Part shown: positions 60,369 to 64,000 of the stretch, one piece after another
Numbering within the stretch: position 1 is the stretch's first letter
How the letters are laid out: each line of letters starts with the position of its first letter
From: Spirochaetales bacterium
GTDB lineage: Bacteria; Spirochaetota; Spirochaetia; DSM-2461
NCBI GenBank assembly: GCA_003247135.1
Contig: QKAW01000018.1
Location: forward strand, 1 to 64,000
DNA: 64,000 nucleotides
Direction: 5' to 3'
The notes under the pieces: model-generated
The model's input: the letters and a program-made list of their open reading frames with translations, nothing else
Told to the model about the DNA's origin: nothing
Databases searched by the model: none
Program-made: the position numbers and the translations under genes

Positions 60369-61026
60369 ACCCAACACCTCGAATAGTGTGTATTAACTTC
60401 TCCTTAAAATTTTTATCTATCTTGTTTCGTAGTCTGCATACAAGAACATCCACAACATTAGTTTGAGGGTCAAAGTTATACTCCCAGATATGTTCCATAA
60501 TCAGGGTTTTAGATAATACAATTCCCTGATTTCTGATAAAGTACTCTAAAAAAGAGAATTCTCTAGGCTGAACTTCAATTACACTATCTCCACGTTTGAC
60601 TTCCCTTGTTAAAAGATTAAGGGTCAAATCCTTGTAACAAAGCTCTGTACTGTTATCAGTCATGGTGGCTCTTCTTATTAAAGCCTGTAAACGGGCCAGG
60701 AGTTCAGCAAAGGAGAAGGGCTTAGTAATGTAATCATCACCACCTTTCTGAAAACCGGTTATTCTATCATCCACGCTACGTTTTGCACTAAGTATAAGAA
60801 CCGGAGTTTTGATGGAATTACTTCTCATCTTTTCGATAACCTGGAGACCATTTAATTCCCCTGGCATCATAATATCCATAATAGCAGCGTCATAACTGTT
60901 ACTCTTAAGCATAATGTAACCCTCTTCACCAGAATATACCTGATCAACAGTGTAACCCGACTCTTTTAAACCCTTTGCTACAAAGGATGAGATTTTCTTG
61001 TCATCTTCTACTATTAATATCTTCAT
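60355..61026 (-). CDS. OmpR/PhoB-family response regulator
   Basis: A 223-residue regulator: receiver domain with acidic pair (VEDD), phospho-acceptor D51 (AIMDIMMPG), Lys in KPFSFAELL, and a C-terminal winged helix (about 128-222; RGVGYVLK at the end) of the OmpR/PhoB type. It is transcribed first, with the kinase. The operon's targets are unknown. Confidence 0.9.
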   Translation of the reverse strand: MKILIVEDDKKISSFVAKGLKESGYTVDQVYSGEEGYIMLKSNSYDAAIMDIMMPGELNGLQVIEKMRSNSIKTPVLILSAKRSVDDRITGFQKGGDDYITKPFSFAELLARLQALIRRATMTDNSTELCYKDLTLNLLTREVKRGDSVIEVQPREFSFLEYFIRNQGIVLSKTLIMEHIWEYNFDPQTNVVDVLVCRLRNKIDKNFKEKLIHTIRGVGYVLK

Positions 61027-61097
61027 AATTTAAATTGTAACAATAAAATATGTAAAATAGAATTGGATTTTTATTAATTTTATGTAATCCTTATACT

Positions 61098-61985
61098 ATG
61101 GATATTAGAGAGCTGAAACTTTTTTTAAAATTAGCAGAAACTCTGCACTACGCCAGAACAAGTCAGGTTATGGCTATTAGTCCATCGGCATTAAGCAGAA
61201 CAGTTCAAAGGTTGGAAGATGAAGTAGGGGATAAGTTATTTGAAAGAGATAACAGATCCGTAACCCTTACTCCAGCAGGTTTGCACTTTCGTGATTATGC
61301 AAAAGATGTACTTGAGAGGTGGAATCTTCTACAGGAGACAATAGCCGGTGAATCAGATATAATTAGTGGAGAGCTAACAGTATATTCATCAGTAACTGGT
61401 TGTTATGAAGTTTTACCACCTATATTAAAAAGCCTCAGAGACAAGTATCCTGATATTCATATTCATCTAATAACCGGATCTGTAAATGATGCATTCTCTC
61501 TTGCGTCAGAGGGATCTGCAGACATTGTTATTAGTGCTGAACCGGATAATCTCCCTCCAACCCTGGAATTTTTTCCAATTATTTCAACACCTATGGTTTT
61601 TATAGCACCATCATCAGAGTCACCATTGGAAATAGATATTACTAAAGAGACTTTTGATTGTAGCGAAACACCAATGATATTACCTAATAAGTCAATATTT
61701 AGAAAAAGAATTGATGAATGGTTTTATGAAAAGGGAGTAAAACCATTAATATATTCAGAAGTCTCTGGAAATGAAGCAATTTTGGCTATGAGCAGGCTTG
61801 GTTTTGGAATTGGAATTATACCAAAGGTTGTTGTAGAGCACTCACTATTTTCTAGTGATATAGCAGTAGTAGAGACAGATATGAAACCTTTTGATATCGG
61901 TTTATTAATTCAGAAAAGAAGGCTTTCAAACCCTATAGTAAAAGCTTTTTTAACAGTAGTAAAAGAGGTAAAACAGAGGGGATAA
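61098..61985 (+). CDS. ilvY: LysR-type regulator (IlvY-like)
   Basis: A 295-residue LysR regulator. The N-terminal helix-turn-helix MDIRELKLFLKLAETLHYAR, ISPSALSRTVQRLEDEVGDKLFERDNRSV, and the C-terminal sensing domain agree with IlvY, which responds to acetolactate and activates ilvC in E. coli. Name assigned by overall similarity; no ilv gene is nearby. It overlaps the converging EcfT gene by 53 bp. Confidence 0.65.
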   Translation: MDIRELKLFLKLAETLHYARTSQVMAISPSALSRTVQRLEDEVGDKLFERDNRSVTLTPAGLHFRDYAKDVLERWNLLQETIAGESDIISGELTVYSSVTGCYEVLPPILKSLRDKYPDIHIHLITGSVNDAFSLASEGSADIVISAEPDNLPPTLEFFPIISTPMVFIAPSSESPLEIDITKETFDCSETPMILPNKSIFRKRIDEWFYEKGVKPLIYSEVSGNEAILAMSRLGFGIGIIPKVVVEHSLFSSDIAVVETDMKPFDIGLLIQKRRLSNPIVKAFLTVVKEVKQRG

Positions 61986-62616
61986 TTACTAGAGGATTAA
62001 TCTCTCTAGCCTCAATATCACCTAAATAGTTTCCGGTAAAGAGTCTTGATTCCATAGCCAGAGATATTGTATCTGCTTTTTTAAAAGTTTGTATAACAAG
62101 AGGTATCCCTAATCCAATAATAATTCTGAAAGGATTTTTTCTAAGATATAAACCTCTGGATTTTAATGCAATCTCTATCTCCTGCCAACTAATAATAAAT
62201 GTAGGAATCAGATTTATAGTTAAACCAATATTCCTGGCAATAAATTTGTTCGGAAAAATTTTATACAATCCCGGAGATATATCATTTGGTCTTGTTGTTC
62301 CTGTAAAGATTGTTCCAAAGGCCAGTATTATCCCAATCTTTAGAATATAAAGATAAACACCCGGATCTCTTTGAATAATCAGAAGCAAAACTAAAAGTAG
62401 TACCAGATACTTCACATCCTTAAGAATAAGCCGGAATTTTAATTTGGAAACAATATAGGAGATAATAACTATTGAAAGGAAGTATAGAGTCATAAAAAGA
62501 GAACCTTTAGTAATTAAAACTGATATTAATATCATTGATACAATTTTTAGGGTAGGGTGACATCTGTGTAAAACCGAGTCTCCCCTGCAGTAGGTAAATA
62601 AATTTATGTTAGCCAA
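61933..62616 (-). CDS. ECF transporter transmembrane protein EcfT/BioN
   Basis: A 227-residue membrane protein of the EcfT family with about five helices and the C-terminal coupling motif in ALKSRGLYLRKN (AxxxRG). It connects the substrate-binding BioY to the ATPase. It overlaps the ATPase gene by 13 bp, so the bioY-ecfA-ecfT order is one operon. Confidence 0.82.
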   Translation of the reverse strand: MANINLFTYCRGDSVLHRCHPTLKIVSMILISVLITKGSLFMTLYFLSIVIISYIVSKLKFRLILKDVKYLVLLLVLLLIIQRDPGVYLYILKIGIILAFGTIFTGTTRPNDISPGLYKIFPNKFIARNIGLTINLIPTFIISWQEIEIALKSRGLYLRKNPFRIIIGLGIPLVIQTFKKADTISLAMESRLFTGNYLGDIEAREINPLVIIPSVLPLLLLLKKLLL

Positions 62617-63350
62617 GTCATATCCTTAAGATCTTTCTGAAAAGGTCTTCTGATACTGTAATCTGAAACCTTGTCGATTAACTCATTTGGTAATCCATCA
62701 TGAACTATTTTTCCTTTAGACATAATTATCATTCTATTACAGTAAGCTGCAATTTTTTCAAGATCATGGGTTATCACTATTATATTTCTTCCTTCTGCTT
62801 TTAACTTTAGAAGGCTTTTGGTTACACTTATTACTCCTGGATAATCAAGACCTATAAATGGTTCATCAAATATCAGAATATCCGGATTCATTGCAAGTAC
62901 ACCGGCTATAGTAACTCTTTTCTTCTCTCCTCCTGACAGAATGTAGGGGTTTTTATCACTTAAATGGGATATCTCCATCTCTGAAAGGACTCTTGCAACT
63001 GTTTTGTTTAATTCGTCCCCTTTAATTCCAATATTTCCGGGACCAAATGCAACATCGTCTTTTACTGTTAAACCTACTATCTGGCTGTCAGGATTCTGAA
63101 AAATAATTCCAACTCTTTTTTTCATCAGATCATCTTTTTTATAACAATCCTCACCTTTAAAAAATATTGTTGATCTCTTTATAGGGAATAATCCATTCAG
63201 ATGTTTCATTAAAAGAGTTTTGCCGGAACCATTAGCACCGGCAATCAGAAGAAAATCCCCTGAATAAAGGTTAAAAGAGATATTATCCAGGCATTTAATA
63301 TTGTCAAATGTTCTGGTTATGTTTCTTACTTCTAAAATTTTATTATTCAT
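62604..63350 (-). CDS. ECF transporter ATPase (BioM/EcfA)
   Basis: About 248 residues from the ATG at 63350, with GAGG close upstream; an earlier start at 63413 would overlap bioY. Walker A GANGSGKT, Q-loop FQNPDSQIVG, signature LSGGEKKRV, Walker B DILIFDEP and H-loop ITHD. It powers the biotin importer. It overlaps BioY by 8 bp. Confidence 0.87.
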   Translation of the reverse strand: MNNKILEVRNITRTFDNIKCLDNISFNLYSGDFLLIAGANGSGKTLLMKHLNGLFPIKRSTIFFKGEDCYKKDDLMKKRVGIIFQNPDSQIVGLTVKDDVAFGPGNIGIKGDELNKTVARVLSEMEISHLSDKNPYILSGGEKKRVTIAGVLAMNPDILIFDEPFIGLDYPGVISVTKSLLKLKAEGRNIIVITHDLEKIAAYCNRMIIMSKGKIVHDGLPNELIDKVSDYSIRRPFQKDLKDMTWLT

Positions 63351-63906
63351 AATCCTCAAATAAAAATGGCTTAACAGCCTTTTTAAGAATTTCAGATAAA
63401 ATAACTGCAGCAATTACTTTAATTAAGTCGGGAATAAGAAAGGGGGTAGCACAGTATTTTAGGGTAGTTGCAAAATCCCAAAGAGGTTTATCTCCAGCCG
63501 GGGCTATAATATTATTATAAACATACTGTGCCCATGGTAGTCCTACAACATAGAGCAGAACCGAACCGGATATCCCCAGAATTGCTTTGAATATCCAATG
63601 TTTTTTGAATCCAAATCCCGAAATAAGTGCAAGTGGAATAAATCCTATAATAAATCCACCGGTTAACCCAATAATATGGGCAAAACCACTTTTACCATTA
63701 GAAAAAACAGGTAATCCAACAGCTCCAAGAATTATATATGTTACAACTGCCAGAAGAGCTTTTTTCCAGCCAAATAACTGGGCTATTAAAATAATAAAAA
63801 AATTGGTTAGTACAACTGGTACTGGTCCAATTGGCAGGGAAATATACGCCCCAATAATGATTAAAAAAGTACATGATGTAACAAGTACTATATCTCTTGT
63901 TTTCAA
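63343..63906 (-). CDS. bioY: Biotin transporter substrate-binding protein BioY
   Basis: A 187-residue membrane protein with about six helices; it matches BioY in IPIGPVPVVLTNFFIILIAQLFG, YIILGAVGLPVFSNGKSGF and the following GLTGGFIIGF. It binds biotin. Start is TTG with GGAGG about 8 bp upstream, and it directly follows the stop of an upstream gene. Together with the ATPase and EcfT genes downstream it forms a dedicated biotin ECF importer. Confidence 0.88.
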   Translation of the reverse strand: MKTRDIVLVTSCTFLIIIGAYISLPIGPVPVVLTNFFIILIAQLFGWKKALLAVVTYIILGAVGLPVFSNGKSGFAHIIGLTGGFIIGFIPLALISGFGFKKHWIFKAILGISGSVLLYVVGLPWAQYVYNNIIAPAGDKPLWDFATTLKYCATPFLIPDLIKVIAAVILSEILKKAVKPFLFEDYE

Positions 63907-63907
63907 A

Positions 63908-64000
63908 TTAATCCTCCTGGTATGAATTACCTATATATCCAAACTCCATAGAACTATTAGTCTCTACAGAGAGTGTTCCTAAATTATCTATATATTTAAC
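63908..64000 (-). CDS. Partial gene at the window edge
   Basis: The last 30 codons of a minus-strand gene end at TAA (63908-63910), reading YIDNLGTLSVETNSS then MEFGYIGNSYQED. The rest lies beyond position 64000. It directly precedes bioY, so a biotin-related function such as BirA is possible but is not shown by these residues. Confidence 0.55.
   Translation of the reverse strand, partial: VKYIDNLGTLSVETNSSMEFGYIGNSYQED

Overview
The window is low-GC bacterial DNA, judged by eye. Gene content fits an anaerobic or facultative free-living spirochaete: a short CxxC zinc-ribbon protein of spirochaete type (51431-51625), many lipoproteins and signal-peptide proteins, a YesN-type membrane AraC regulator next to a sugar-binding lipoprotein, an oxygen-independent class III ribonucleotide reductase operon, and a CheY. 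The spirochaete assignment is an inference.

Region 1 (1-11763) is accessory DNA. A three-gene DDE transposon (144-3203) has perfect 12-bp terminal inverted repeats and several internal copies of the ATTCCCG end motif. It abuts an istB remnant and another gene fragment. From about 3815 to the tRNA(CAU) gene at 11691-11763 lies a tandem array of cargo blocks separated by att-like repeats. Each repeat carries the 20-bp 3' end of that tRNA, its terminator and paired GGCGTCA motifs. The blocks hold defence-type genes: a TIR/deoxyribosyltransferase-like protein, an MNT-HEPN pair with a frameshifted HEPN gene, an AbiH / GIY-YIG / PLD-nuclease operon with a truncated EVE-like gene, and unknowns. I see no integrase in them. 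This resembles accreted cis-mobilizable elements.

Region 2 (11764-29600) looks chromosomal. It holds a three-gene membrane cyclase operon, mnmA, a YtrA-type ABC operon with an operator, a secreted-protein/HD-GYP/lipoprotein cluster, a rhomboid-like protein, an M18 aminopeptidase, an SppA-like protease and an orphan sugar-binding lipoprotein.

Region 3 (29600-47000) has the YesN-type regulator, a sulfatase, MATE and DMT transporters, an Rrf2 regulator, pepN, folC, a HisD paralogue with altered metal and substrate residues, cheY, and the operon nrdR-nrdD-(glycyl-radical/redoxin)-nrdG. In that operon the NrdD glycyl-radical segment is a separate polypeptide.

Region 4 (47000-64000) has a membrane HExxH protein, a nitroreductase, a Ste24-like protease, ung, an SDR, a patatin, a PRC-barrel protein, a lactonase, an HtrA protease, a CorC-type protein, an OmpR two-component system, an IlvY-like regulator, and a BioY-EcfA-EcfT biotin transporter.
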